This document shows positions 1 to 5,541 of a stretch of DNA of 5,541 bases, one piece after another. Both the position numbers and the translations under genes were made by a program. How positions within the stretch are numbered: the first letter of the stretch is position 1; each line of letters opens with the position of its first letter. Source of the stretch: Rhodospirillales bacterium (GTDB lineage Bacteria; Pseudomonadota; Alphaproteobacteria; Rhodospirillales; Casp-alpha2); NCBI GenBank assembly GCA_028282185.1, contig JANQIJ010000093.1, positions 1 to 5,541 on the forward strand, read 5' to 3'. Under the pieces are notes generated by a model that was not told the origin of the DNA, searched no databases, and saw nothing but the letters and a program-made list of their open reading frames with translations.

Positions 1-43
1 CTCCCCTCGGCGCCGGTCGGACAAACGCGGCGCGAGATCGTCT

Positions 44-289
44 CTAGACAACGATGCCGCGGGGCCCGGAGGCTCGCCCAGCCGCCGATTGCCTGCGCCG
101 TTTGCGCAGGACGAATTTGAGCTTTCTTGCCGCCAGGCGCTTGATCATCTCGATGGGATAGGTCGCATCGCAGACGGAAACGACCTCGACCCCGGAGCGC
201 GGGTCGATGGCCGTTACCCGGATAAAGCGGCCGTTCGGCTGCATCTCGAACAGCACTTCGGGAAGGTAGACGTCGTCGTTCTGGTCCAT
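44..289 (-). CDS. Short conserved alphaproteobacterial protein of unknown function (DUF6898-like)
   Basis: Encodes 81 residues, ATG at 289 to TAG at 44. No function is known to me. The core 'RVTAIDP' (residues 24-30), then 'GVEV', then a helical 'RLAARKLKFVLRK' (51-63), resembles a family of roughly 60-90 residue alphaproteobacterial proteins that I associate with DUF6898; this comes from memory, not a search. The C-terminus is strongly basic (RKRRR at 62-66) and ends in a Gly/Ser/Arg-rich tail. There is no signal peptide, membrane segment or cysteine motif, so it is probably cytosolic. The ATG has no clear Shine-Dalgarno sequence, but an in-frame TGA lies just upstream and no other in-frame ATG precedes the conserved core. 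It lies 136 nt downstream of icmF on the same strand and could be cotranscribed, although an inverted repeat sits between them. Confidence is good that it is a gene and moderate for the family. Confidence 0.72.
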   Translation of the reverse strand: MDQNDDVYLPEVLFEMQPNGRFIRVTAIDPRSGVEVVSVCDATYPIEMIKRLAARKLKFVLRKRRRQSAAGRASGPRGIVV

Positions 290-322
290 GCGTCGTTTTG
301 ACTCATGCCGCGCTCATCGCCG

Positions 323-342
323 CAACCGCCGGTCGGCGGTTG
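323..342 (-). terminator. 20-bp perfect inverted repeat between icmF and the downstream small gene; possible terminator
   Basis: CAACCGCCG and CGGCGGTTG are separated by only GT, so the practical fold is an 8-bp GC-rich stem with a 4-nt loop. It lies about 83 nt past the icmF stop and 33 nt before the ATG of the small gene. Neither side has a run of T, so it is not a classic intrinsic terminator. It could stabilise the icmF 3' end, attenuate transcription into the small gene, or be a protein-binding site. The symmetry is seen directly; the role is inference. Confidence 0.4.
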
Positions 343-425
343 GGCCAGGGGCAAATCTACCACGAAGCCCGATCCGACCCAAAACCTCAAACCGCGGCCC
401 CGGTCAGCGGAAACAGACAACGCGG

Positions 426-3400
426 CTACATGCTGCGGCGGTACTGGCCACCCGCGTCGAACAAGGTGTCGGTGATCTGGCCCAGCGAGCAGACGCGAAC
501 CGCGGACATCAATTCTGCGAACACGTTTCCGCCGGACATGGCGGTCGATTGAAGCCGGGCGAGCGCCGCCTCCGAAACTTTATGATTACGTTTATGAAAG
601 TCTCTCAATCTTTTAATTTGAATGATTTTTTCGTCGTCCGACGAGCGTTGCAGTGGCGGTGTTTCCAGAACCGTTCGGCCGTCCGGCGCGAGGTAAGTGT
701 TGACGCCGACGATCGGCAGCCGTCCATCGTGTTTGAGGGTTTCGTAATGCAGCGACTCCTCTTGGATGCGGCTGCGCTGATAGCCCGTTTCCATGGCGCC
801 CAAAACCCCGCCCCGCTCGGAAATTCGCTCGAACTCTTGGAGCACCGCCTCCTCGACCAAGTCGGTCAATTCCTCGATGACGAAAGCGCCCTGATTCGGG
901 TTCTCGTTCTTCGCCAGGCCCCACTCCCGATTGATGATCATTTGAATGGCGATGGCCCGCCGCAGGCTTTCTTCCGTGGGCGTGGTGAAGGCCTCGTCAT
1001 AGGCATTGGTATGGAGTGAATTGCAGTTGTCATAGACCGCGATCAAGGCCTGCAGGGTGGTGCGGATATCGTTGAAGTCCATTTCCTGGGCGTGCAACGA
1101 CCGGCCCGAGGTCTGGATGTGGTACTTTAATTTCTGCGACCGTTCATTGGCGCCGTATCGGTCGCGCAGGGCGACCGCCCAGATGCGCCGGGCGACCCGC
1201 CCCATGACGGTGTATTCCGGCTCCATGCCGTTGGAGAAGAAGAACGACAGGTTCGGCGCGAAGTCGTCAATGTCCATGCCACGCGCCAGATAGGCCTCGA
1301 CGAAGGTAAAGCCGTTGGCCAGGGTGAAGGCCAGCTGGCTGATGGGATTGGCGCCGGCTTCGGCGATGTGATAGCCGGAGATCGAGACCGAATAGAAATT
1401 CCGCACCTGATGTTCGACGAAGTAAGCCTGAATGTCGGCCATCATGCGGAGCGCGAACTCGGTCGAGAAGATGCAGGTATTCTGCCCCTGATCCTCCTTG
1501 AGGATATCCGCTTGGACGGTACCGCGGACCGTGGAAAGGGTTCGCGCCCGGATGTCCCGGGCTTCCTCGTCGGAGGGTGCGCGGCCCTCGGCCGCCGCGA
1601 AGGCCTCCAGCTGTTGATCGATCGCTGTATTCAGATACATCGCCAGGATCGTCGGCGCGGGACCGTTGATGGTCATGGAGACAGAGGTATTCGGCTGGCA
1701 GAGGTCGAAACCGTCGTAGAGAATCTTCATATCCTCAAGGGTCGCTACGGAAACACCCGAATTTCCGACCTTGCCATAGATGTCCGGACGCTCGTCCGGG
1801 TCAAAACCATATAAGGTCACTGAATCGAACGCAGTTGATAACCGCTTGGCCGGCGACTCCTTCGACAGAAACTTGAATCGGGCATTCGTTCGGGCCGGGT
1901 CGCCCTCACCGGCGAACATCCGCGTGGGGTCTTCCTCCGTCCGTTTGAAGGGGAAGACCCCGGCGGTGAATGGGAAGTAACCTGGCAAGTTTTCACGCAT
2001 TCGCCATTTAAGGATCTCTCCATGATCTTCGAATTTAGGTAAAGAGACACGCCTGAGCTGGCCACCACAAAGTGTCGTCACGACAAGGTTATGTGAAACT
2101 GTCTGATCACGAATCTGTAAGGATAAGCTGTCTTGTGCATAAGATTGGCGCAGGGTCGGCCAGTCTTCGATCAAACGCCAACAAGTTTCGTCAATTTTCT
2201 CTCGTTTTTCCGCAGCTATTTCTTCTATCTTTTTGTATTCAATTCCTTTTTCATCCAAAATCCGTTTCGCTTCGGTCAATTGTTGATGTTCGCGAACCAA
2301 ACCGGTCTGGATTGTCACGTGATCATGGTAGGCGCGAACGGTCGCCGCGATCTCGGCTAGGTAGCGCTGCCGTTCCGGCGGCACGATGGCCTGTCCGGGC
2401 TCTGACGTCTTGGCCGAGGCTGGCGGCAGGCGGTTGACGAGCTCGGCCAGCCCCTTCTCTCGGAACAGTTCAATCAGGTGATGGCAAACCGCGGTCACGC
2501 CGTCGTCTGCGAAGCGGGAGGCGATGGCGCCGAAAACCGGCATTTCGTCGGGCGACTGGGTGAAGGCGGCCCGGTTCCTTTGAACCTGCTTACGAACGTC
2601 TCTGAGCGCATCGCTCGCGCCTTTTCTGTCCATCTTGTTGATCACCACGACATCGGCGAAATCCAGCATGTCGATCTTCTCAAGCTGGCTGGCCGCGCCG
2701 AATTCCGGCGTCATGACGTACAGCGAGACATCGCAGAACGGCACGATCCCGGCGTCGCCCTGCCCGATCCCCGGGGTTTCCACGAGAACCAGCTCGAACC
2801 CGGCAGCCTTCACCGCGGAAATAATGTCGTCCAGCGCGGTCGGCACTTCGGTTGCCGCCTCCCGGGTGGCGAGCGAGCGGAAGAATACGTTGGCGCCGTC
2901 GTTGGCGTTCATCCGGATACGATCGCCCAGAAGTGCCCCGCCGGTCTTGCGCCGGGTCGGATCGATCGCGATCACGGCGATGGTCGGATCGTCGCATCCG
3001 ATGCGAAAGCGGCGTAGGATTTCATCGGTCAAGGATGACTTCCCGGCGCCGCCGGTGCCGGTGATGCCGAGCACCGGCACGGCGCCGCGCTGAGCCGCCG
3101 CCCGCCGAAGGTCCTGCAGAACATCGGCCGGCAGGACACCGTCCTCGATCGCCGTGATGATCCGCGCCAGCTCCGCGTAAGGCGCCCGGACCAGGGCGCC
3201 CAGGTCGCGCGGCAGGACCGCCGCCAGGTCGCGTCGCGCCCGTCGAATCATGTCGGCGATCATGCCTTCCAGCCCCATCTGCCGGCCGTCTTCCGGCGAA
3301 TAGACCCGGGCCACGCCGTAAGCTTCCAAATCGGCGATTTCCTCGGCCACGATGACCCCGCCGCCGCCTGCGAACACCGGGATTTCCGGGCGGCCGCGCT

Positions 3401-3698
3401 CGGCCAACAGATCGATCATGTACTTGAAGTACTCCACATGGCCGCCCTGATAGGAACTGACGGCGATGCCATGCGCGTCCTCTTCGATGGCCGCGGTGAC
3501 GACTTCGTCGACCGACCGGTTGTGACCCAAATGAATGACTTCCGCGCCTCGGGCCTGAAGAATGCGGCGCATGATGTTGATCGCGGCGTCATGTCCGTCG
3601 AACAGGCTTGCCGCCGTGACGAACCGCACAGGGCCAATGGACGCGGGCGCATCGAGCGAACCGGTTTGCGCGGAAAGGTCGGATGTTGCGTCGGGCAA
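426..3698 (-). CDS. icmF: Fused isobutyryl-CoA mutase IcmF (B12-binding domain, G-protein chaperone, mutase)
   Basis: Catalyses the adenosylcobalamin-dependent carbon-skeleton rearrangement of isobutyryl-CoA and n-butyryl-CoA in the cytosol. The 1090 residues match the usual family length. Residues about 23-155 form the B12-binding domain, with the lower-ligand His in DGH (34-36), SSYQGGH (81-87) and a GGGG turn (111-114). Residues about 205-425 form a MeaB/ArgK-like GTPase with P-loop GTGGAGKS (214-221), switch motif ETPGIGQGD (307-315) and base-recognition NKMD (354-357). A charged linker (about 440-575) leads to the mutase barrel, which has MTINGP, SISGYH with catalytic-type His777, and QTSGRSLHAQE. 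Phe595 and Gln739 occupy the positions where methylmalonyl-CoA mutase has Tyr and Arg, which argues for butyryl-type substrates. The start is TTG with a well-placed GGGAG; an in-frame TGA lies six codons upstream. Codon use turns AT-rich over 1971-2327 and 576-632, but the frame is intact. Confidence 0.96.
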   Translation of the reverse strand: MPDATSDLSAQTGSLDAPASIGPVRFVTAASLFDGHDAAINIMRRILQARGAEVIHLGHNRSVDEVVTAAIEEDAHGIAVSSYQGGHVEYFKYMIDLLAERGRPEIPVFAGGGGVIVAEEIADLEAYGVARVYSPEDGRQMGLEGMIADMIRRARRDLAAVLPRDLGALVRAPYAELARIITAIEDGVLPADVLQDLRRAAAQRGAVPVLGITGTGGAGKSSLTDEILRRFRIGCDDPTIAVIAIDPTRRKTGGALLGDRIRMNANDGANVFFRSLATREAATEVPTALDDIISAVKAAGFELVLVETPGIGQGDAGIVPFCDVSLYVMTPEFGAASQLEKIDMLDFADVVVINKMDRKGASDALRDVRKQVQRNRAAFTQSPDEMPVFGAIASRFADDGVTAVCHHLIELFREKGLAELVNRLPPASAKTSEPGQAIVPPERQRYLAEIAATVRAYHDHVTIQTGLVREHQQLTEAKRILDEKGIEYKKIEEIAAEKREKIDETCWRLIEDWPTLRQSYAQDSLSLQIRDQTVSHNLVVTTLCGGQLRRVSLPKFEDHGEILKWRMRENLPGYFPFTAGVFPFKRTEEDPTRMFAGEGDPARTNARFKFLSKESPAKRLSTAFDSVTLYGFDPDERPDIYGKVGNSGVSVATLEDMKILYDGFDLCQPNTSVSMTINGPAPTILAMYLNTAIDQQLEAFAAAEGRAPSDEEARDIRARTLSTVRGTVQADILKEDQGQNTCIFSTEFALRMMADIQAYFVEHQVRNFYSVSISGYHIAEAGANPISQLAFTLANGFTFVEAYLARGMDIDDFAPNLSFFFSNGMEPEYTVMGRVARRIWAVALRDRYGANERSQKLKYHIQTSGRSLHAQEMDFNDIRTTLQALIAVYDNCNSLHTNAYDEAFTTPTEESLRRAIAIQMIINREWGLAKNENPNQGAFVIEELTDLVEEAVLQEFERISERGGVLGAMETGYQRSRIQEESLHYETLKHDGRLPIVGVNTYLAPDGRTVLETPPLQRSSDDEKIIQIKRLRDFHKRNHKVSEAALARLQSTAMSGGNVFAELMSAVRVCSLGQITDTLFDAGGQYRRSM

Positions 3699-3705
3699 TC
3701 GAGGG

Positions 3706-3710
3706 CTCCC
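3706..3710 (-). promoter_or_regulatory. Ribosome-binding site fixing the TTG start of icmF
   Basis: On the minus strand GGGAG lies 7 nt before the TTG at 3698. The only upstream in-frame room is six codons, closed by a TGA. The nearest ATG, also just upstream, is in another frame. An alternative GTG start at Val24 would leave only two residues before the B12 domain and is less likely. Confidence 0.7.
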
Positions 3711-3723
3711 AGCTCATAGTTTC

Positions 3724-3741
3724 CGTTTACGTAAACGTAAA
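3724..3741. promoter_or_regulatory. Palindromic ACGT-type operator candidate in front of icmF
   Basis: Two palindromes overlap. CGTTTACGTAAACG (3724-3737) is a perfect 14-bp palindrome. TTTACGT-AA-ACGTAAA (3726-3741) has perfect 7-bp arms and a 2-bp spacer. The site begins 25 bp upstream of the icmF start codon, just ahead of its ribosome-binding site, and about 190 bp from hemB, so icmF is the more likely target. The layout resembles the ACGT-containing operators I recall for MerR-family LiuR regulators of branched-chain amino acid and acyl-CoA catabolism, which would fit an isobutyryl-CoA enzyme. TetR-family regulators also use such palindromes. The symmetry is seen directly; the identity of the regulator is inference. 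Confidence 0.6.
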
Positions 3742-3875
3742 TCAAATGCCGTTCAGGGTAAAGACGGCCGGCCTGAACCGAAGCGCCGCGCTGTTGGTCA
3801 ACGCCCGGCCAAACGTTCATAGACCCCGGCCCATACCGGCACCGGCGCCTTGTCTCACCCGCCGCCGGGCGAACG

Positions 3876-3904
3876 TTGACTTGCGGGCGGCGGCGCGGGA
3901 TGTT
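3876..3904 (+). promoter_or_regulatory. Weak sigma-70-type promoter candidate for hemB
   Basis: TTGACT (3876-3881, five of six matches to the -35 consensus) is followed 17 bp later by GATGTT (3899-3904, only three matches to the -10 consensus), 28 nt before the hemB ATG. The spacer is very GC-rich. The -35 lies in the 19-nt loop of an 8-bp inverted repeat, CCGCCGCC (3859-3866) and GGCGGCGG (3886-3893). A second weak candidate is TTGGTC (3794-3799) with CATAGA (3818-3823). The -10 match is poor, so this is a suggestion only. Confidence 0.22.
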
Positions 3905-3919
3905 CAGGGCCGAGAACCA

Positions 3920-3924
3920 AAGGA
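3920..3924 (+). promoter_or_regulatory. Ribosome-binding site deciding the hemB start
   Basis: AAGGA lies 7 nt before the ATG at 3932. The reading frame stays open back to 3683, 83 codons further upstream, but that extension has no HemB character and runs through the divergent promoter region. This Shine-Dalgarno sequence, and the MPNAPAYPRTRLRR beginning typical of HemB N-terminal arms, place the true start at 3932. Confidence 0.75.
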
Positions 3925-3931
3925 AGAGACC

Positions 3932-4930
3932 ATGCCCAACGCCCCCGCCTATCCCCGGACTCGCCTGCGCCGCATCCGCCGGACCGCCTGGTTGCGCCGC
4001 TTGGTTGCTGAAAAGACCGTCTCCGTCGACGACCTGATCTGGCCGGTGTTCGTGATCAACGGCGAGAACCGTCGCGAAGCGGTGCCGTCCATGCCCGGCG
4101 TTGACCGGCTGAGCATCGACCTGCTGGCGGCCGAAGTCGTCGAGGCCAGGGATCTGGGAATTCCCGCCATCGCCTTGTTCCCCTATACAGACGAAGCCCT
4201 GAAGACCCCCAACGCGGAAGAGGCCTACAACCCGGACAATATGGTTTGTCGCGCGGTGCGGGCGATCAAGGCGGCGGTGCCCGAGATCGGTGTGATCTGT
4301 GACGTCGCGCTGGACCCGTTCAATTCCGACGGTCATGACGGCCTGGTCCGAGATGGGCAAATCCTGAACGACGAATCTGTCGAAATCCTGGTCAAACAGG
4401 CCGTGGTCCAGGCCGATGCGGGCTGCGACGTGATCGCGCCGTCCGACATGATGGATGGCCGCGTCGGCGCGATCCGCGACGGCTTGGACGTCGCCGGCCA
4501 CCAAGACGTCGCCGTACTGTCTTACGCGGCCAAATACGCCTCTGGCTTCTACGGTCCGTTCCGCGATGCCGTCGGCTCCTCCGGCGCGCTCAAGGGCGAC
4601 AAAAAGACCTATCAAATGAACCCGGCGAACAGCGAGGAAGCGTTGCGCGAAGTCGCGCTGGACATCGCCGAGGGCGCCGACATGGTGATGGTCAAGCCCG
4701 GCTTGCCTTATCTGGATGTGGTCCGCCTGGTGAAACAGGAGTTCGGCCTGCCGACCTTCGTTTACAACGTGTCCGGAGAATATGCGATGCTGCGCGGCGC
4801 CGGCGACGCCGGCTGGTTGGACTACGACAAGGTACTGATCGAGACGTTGCAGGCCTTCAAGCGGGCCGGCGCGGACGCGATCTTGACCTACGCGGCGAAA
4901 GACGCGGCGCGTCTGCTGACCGCCGCGTGA
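3932..4930 (+). CDS. hemB: Porphobilinogen synthase (delta-aminolevulinic acid dehydratase), magnesium-type
   Basis: Condenses two 5-aminolevulinate molecules to porphobilinogen, the second common step of tetrapyrrole synthesis, in the cytosol. The 332 residues match the family's usual length. An arginine-rich N-terminal arm (about 1-30), used for oligomer contacts in this family, precedes the TIM barrel. Both active-site lysines are visible: Lys201 in SYAAKYASGFYGPF and the Schiff-base Lys255 in MVMVKPGLPYLD. In place of the cysteine-rich zinc site of enterobacterial enzymes, residues 124-137 read DVALDPFNSDGHDG. This aspartate-rich form is typical of the magnesium-responsive, catalytic-zinc-independent enzymes of Pseudomonas and many alphaproteobacteria. 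The C-terminal 'GADAILTYAAKDAARLL' is also canonical. It is transcribed away from icmF and towards cheW and appears monocistronic here. The frame is intact from ATG to TGA. Confidence 0.97.
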   Translation: MPNAPAYPRTRLRRIRRTAWLRRLVAEKTVSVDDLIWPVFVINGENRREAVPSMPGVDRLSIDLLAAEVVEARDLGIPAIALFPYTDEALKTPNAEEAYNPDNMVCRAVRAIKAAVPEIGVICDVALDPFNSDGHDGLVRDGQILNDESVEILVKQAVVQADAGCDVIAPSDMMDGRVGAIRDGLDVAGHQDVAVLSYAAKYASGFYGPFRDAVGSSGALKGDKKTYQMNPANSEEALREVALDIAEGADMVMVKPGLPYLDVVRLVKQEFGLPTFVYNVSGEYAMLRGAGDAGWLDYDKVLIETLQAFKRAGADAILTYAAKDAARLLTAA

Positions 4931-4957
4931 CGAACAAGGACCGACACCGCAAAAGCC

Positions 4958-4976
4958 GCAGCGACGGCATCGCTGC
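4958..4976. terminator. Hairpin in the convergent hemB/cheW gap; probable terminator
   Basis: GCAGCGA and TCGCTGC form a perfect 7-bp stem around a CGGCA loop, 27 nt after the hemB stop. Read on the plus strand it has no T-tract. Read on the minus strand the stem is followed by GGC and then TTTT (4954-4951), so it fits better as a weak intrinsic terminator for transcription coming from cheW. It may serve both genes. Confidence 0.45.
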
Positions 4977-5013
4977 TAGAGCAGTTCAGGTTTAGATTGG
5001 AACAACTGAGATC
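4977..5013. repeat. Possible decayed small intergenic repeat beginning TAGAGCAG
   Basis: The stretch starts TAGAGCAGTTCAGG and ends AACTGAGATC. Its ends are partly complementary: TCAG and GTT (4986-4992) can pair with AAC and CTGA (5001-5009) if a bulge is allowed. Many alphaproteobacterial genomes carry families of short intergenic palindromes that begin with AGAGCA, and this looks like an imperfect copy; that comparison is from memory. A 10-bp palindrome, AGGCCGGCCT (5017-5026), follows. Membership of a repeat family cannot be shown from one copy. Confidence 0.3.
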
Positions 5014-5097
5014 GGCAGGCCGGCCTTCCTAGCCAGCGAGCCGGAAACAGCGTCTCAGCGATTCAATTTAACCGTGACACGCACTAAGTGAAGTCAA

Positions 5098-5541
5098 CTA
5101 AATGCGAACGGTGATGTTCAGCAGGCGGTCGACGTCCAGCACGACCATGAGTTCCTGGTCCAAACGGTAGACGCCGTTGGCGAACTCGCGCCAGATGGGG
5201 TCCAGGGTCGCTGGGTTGCGCTCGTAAATCTCGTTCGACAGGCTGACCACGTCGCCGATGCTGTCGACTAAAAGCGTATACAGTTCATTGTCCTGTTCGA
5301 CGGTGACGCCCATCGCTTCTTCACCGACCTTGTCACGGGCTTCCAGGCCAAGGCGGACGCGCACGTCGATCACGGTGACGATCCGCCCCCGTAGGTTGAT
5401 GGAACCGCGAACTTCCGGCGGCGCCAGCGGGATCGAAGCGATCCGGTCCGGCGACAGGATGTCCTGCACCATCAACACGGGAATGCCGAACAGCTGGTTC
5501 TTAACCCGGAAGGTGACGAAATCTTCCAAATCCTTGCCCGG
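5098..5541 (-). CDS. cheW: Chemotaxis coupling protein CheW, 5' end beyond the window
   Basis: A CheW-domain scaffold protein that joins chemoreceptors to the kinase CheA in cytoplasmic polar arrays. Numbering from the in-frame TTG at 5529, 'EDFVTFRVKNQLFGIPVLMVQDIL' (2-25) is the first beta-barrel half and 'RGSINLRGRIVTVIDVR' (41-57) is the family signature with the conserved NLRG (45-48). 'LLVDSIGDVVSL' (86-97) and 'MVVLDVDRLL' (128-137) complete the double barrel. It has a single CheW domain and no receiver or kinase domain, so it is CheW rather than CheV or CheA. The frame remains open to the last base of the window (residues PGKD before the TTG). CheW proteins of this type usually have about 10-25 residues before the FVTF strand, so the start is probably outside the window. 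It converges on hemB and ends with TAG at 5098. The neighbours that would show whether it belongs to a che cluster are off the right edge. Confidence 0.93.
   Translation of the reverse strand, partial: PGKDLEDFVTFRVKNQLFGIPVLMVQDILSPDRIASIPLAPPEVRGSINLRGRIVTVIDVRVRLGLEARDKVGEEAMGVTVEQDNELYTLLVDSIGDVVSLSNEIYERNPATLDPIWREFANGVYRLDQELMVVLDVDRLLNITVRI

Noticed and set aside
1..43. Left-edge sequence beyond the small gene
   Set aside because: Only 43 bases; I see no start, stop or hairpin that can be assigned to a neighbour.
214..420. 68-codon minus-strand frame starting just after the icmF stop
   Set aside because: It overlaps the small gene in another frame, has low-complexity content and no recognisable domain, and carries the inverted repeat at 323-342.
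288..1019. 243-codon open frame on the plus strand opposite icmF
   Set aside because: It is antisense to a clearly conserved gene, its composition is what GC-rich antisense frames give, and the product matches nothing I recognise.
3582..3599. Apparent defect in the B12-binding DxHxxG motif (Ala where Gly is usual)
   Set aside because: The metal-ligand His36 is present and IcmF proteins as I recall them typically have Ala or Ser here, so it is a family trait rather than a lesion.
3683..3931. In-frame upstream extension of hemB by 83 codons
   Set aside because: It overlaps the icmF start and operator region, has no HemB-like residues, and the good ribosome-binding site at 3920-3924 sets the start at 3932.
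3699..3931. Cobalamin riboswitch in the icmF/hemB intergenic region
   Set aside because: I found no B12-box-like GCCACTG on either strand, and the icmF leader is too short if transcription starts near the operator.
3416..4615. 399-codon minus-strand open frame crossing hemB and the icmF 5' end
   Set aside because: It is antisense to hemB and out of frame with icmF; its C-terminal part is a frame-shadow of the IcmF B12 domain.
5082..5090. CACTAAGTG mini-palindrome just past the cheW stop, next to CGTGACACG (5073-5081)
   Set aside because: Four-base arms with a one-base centre are too short to form a meaningful terminator or operator on their own.

Overview
The window is high-GC chromosomal DNA that looks alphaproteobacterial, most likely Rhodospirillales or a close relative. 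The evidence is the G/C-rich third codon positions, a magnesium-type HemB, a short alphaproteobacterial protein of unknown function, and a CheW of the form common in that group. It holds four protein genes, the last cut by the right edge. I see no RNA genes, insertion sequences, CRISPR array or phage genes.

Layout from left to right. Positions 44-289 (minus) encode an 81-residue basic protein of an uncharacterised family. Positions 426-3698 (minus) encode IcmF, the fused adenosylcobalamin-dependent isobutyryl-CoA mutase: a B12-binding domain, a MeaB-like G-protein chaperone and a mutase catalytic domain in one 1090-residue chain. A 233-bp divergent intergenic region follows. It carries a striking palindrome next to the icmF ribosome-binding site and leads into hemB (3932-4930, plus), porphobilinogen synthase. 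A 167-bp convergent intergenic region has a hairpin and what looks like a decayed small intergenic repeat. Positions 5098-5541 (minus) are the 3' part of a cheW gene.

How the genes relate. IcmF interconverts isobutyryl-CoA and n-butyryl-CoA, linking branched-chain and straight-chain acyl-CoA metabolism, and carries its own cofactor-loading GTPase. HemB makes porphobilinogen, the common precursor of haem, chlorophyll and the corrin ring of B12. The two genes share a control region, but a functional link is only inference. CheW is a chemotaxis scaffold protein unrelated to either.

Nothing here amounts to a new multi-gene system. The observations most worth following are the ACGT-type operator in front of icmF, two abrupt AT-rich codon-usage islands inside icmF, and the repeat-like element downstream of hemB.
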